Part shown: positions 63,896-64,000 of the stretch, piece after piece
Layout: every line of letters starts with the position of its first letter
Position numbering within the stretch: the stretch's first letter is position 1
Assembly (NCBI GenBank): GCA_028289605.1
Contig: JANQON010000009.1
Coordinates: 434,001 to 498,000 of the forward strand
From: Hyphococcus sp.
GTDB taxonomy: Bacteria > Pseudomonadota > Alphaproteobacteria > Caulobacterales > Parvularculaceae
Length of the DNA stretch: 64,000 nucleotides
Direction of reading: 5' to 3'
Program-made: the position numbers and the translations under genes
Notes under the pieces: generated by a model
The model's database searches: none
Told to the model about the DNA's origin: nothing
Seen by the model: only the letters and a program-made list of their open reading frames with translations

Positions 63896-64000
63896 ATGGC
63901 GCCGGGATTGGATGAGGACGCAGCCCTTCCGGTCGGTGACCGCGATACGATCTTTCACACGCGAGGCGTTACAAAAGTCTACGGCGAAGGCCCGGCGGCT
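63896..64000 (+). CDS. ABC transporter ATP-binding protein, start only (3' truncated)
   Basis: The first 35 codons of a gene that leaves the window. GGAGG lies five bases before the ATG. After about 20 residues the sequence TRGVTKVYGEGPAA matches the N-terminal strand of LolD/MacB-type ATPases (vtkvYgeg...). The Walker motifs are outside the window. MacB/LolD-like pumps with FixK-type control would make a natural end to the low-oxygen regulon, but subunits cannot be checked here. Confidence 0.75.
   Translation, partial: MAPGLDEDAALPVGDRDTIFHTRGVTKVYGEGPAA

Noticed and set aside
1..64000. tRNA, rRNA, insertion sequences, integrase or phage genes
   Set aside because: None was recognised on either strand; no transposase or integrase motif appears in the frames.

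Overview
The window is a GC-rich chromosomal segment from an alphaproteobacterium, probably a marine or environmental heterotroph. Evidence for this is a FixL-FixJ-FixK oxygen cascade, many TonB/porin/autotransporter outer-membrane genes, several export-targeted lipoprotein peptidases and sodium:solute symporters. Parvularculales or Hyphomonadales-like bacteria would fit, but the genus cannot be fixed from sequence alone. I saw no rRNA, tRNA, CRISPR array, transposase or phage gene.

Layout. 1-1635: the end of a membrane protein with a C-terminal zinc ribbon, then a TIGR03032-type protein. 2019-16729: two giant tandem paralogous autotransporters (2579 and about 2187 residues) that share even their upstream leaders. 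Immediately after the second is a decayed crotonase remnant. 17263-18852: an AbgT-type transporter. 19127-29579: an acetate-switch block made of a DUF4212 subunit with a sodium:acetate-type symporter, a CrbS-type hybrid kinase with an SLC5 transporter domain, CrbR, acetyl-CoA synthetase and a divergent DcaP-type porin. A 12-bp near-identical motif occurs in front of the symporter operon and between acs and the porin. 29645-43000: a sulfotransferase, a ZIP transporter divergent from a HupE/UreJ protein, M3 and M28 lipoprotein peptidases, a DUF1826 protein, a LytTR regulator and assorted small membrane proteins.

42992-54678: peptide use and the outer membrane. An M24 peptidase is followed by an S46 dipeptidyl-peptidase and then DUF3311 plus a symporter, whose stop codon overlaps the start of a small Cys4 protein. 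Next come a large BNR-repeat protein and a TonB receptor with a His/Cys-rich small partner. A DUF3299 remnant and a palindrome upstream suggest this was once a metal (zinc?) uptake cluster. 55254-64000: a DUF2891 lipoprotein, then fixL-fixJ, a VIT1/CCC1 transporter, fixK, hsp20, a phosphotransferase/kinase fusion, a universal stress protein and the start of an ABC ATPase.

How it works together. The last 8 kb reads as a self-contained low-oxygen regulon. FixL keeps the haem histidine and the signalling arginine of known oxygen-sensing FixL. Candidate FixJ boxes lie in front of fixK, and FixK/FNR-type boxes (TTGA-N6-TCAA) lie in front of hsp20, the usp operon and the ABC gene. The acetate block couples sensing, uptake and activation of acetate. 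The peptidases, symporters and TonB receptor point to life on protein-rich organic matter. All functions are inferred from recognisable motifs read by eye; no database search was run.
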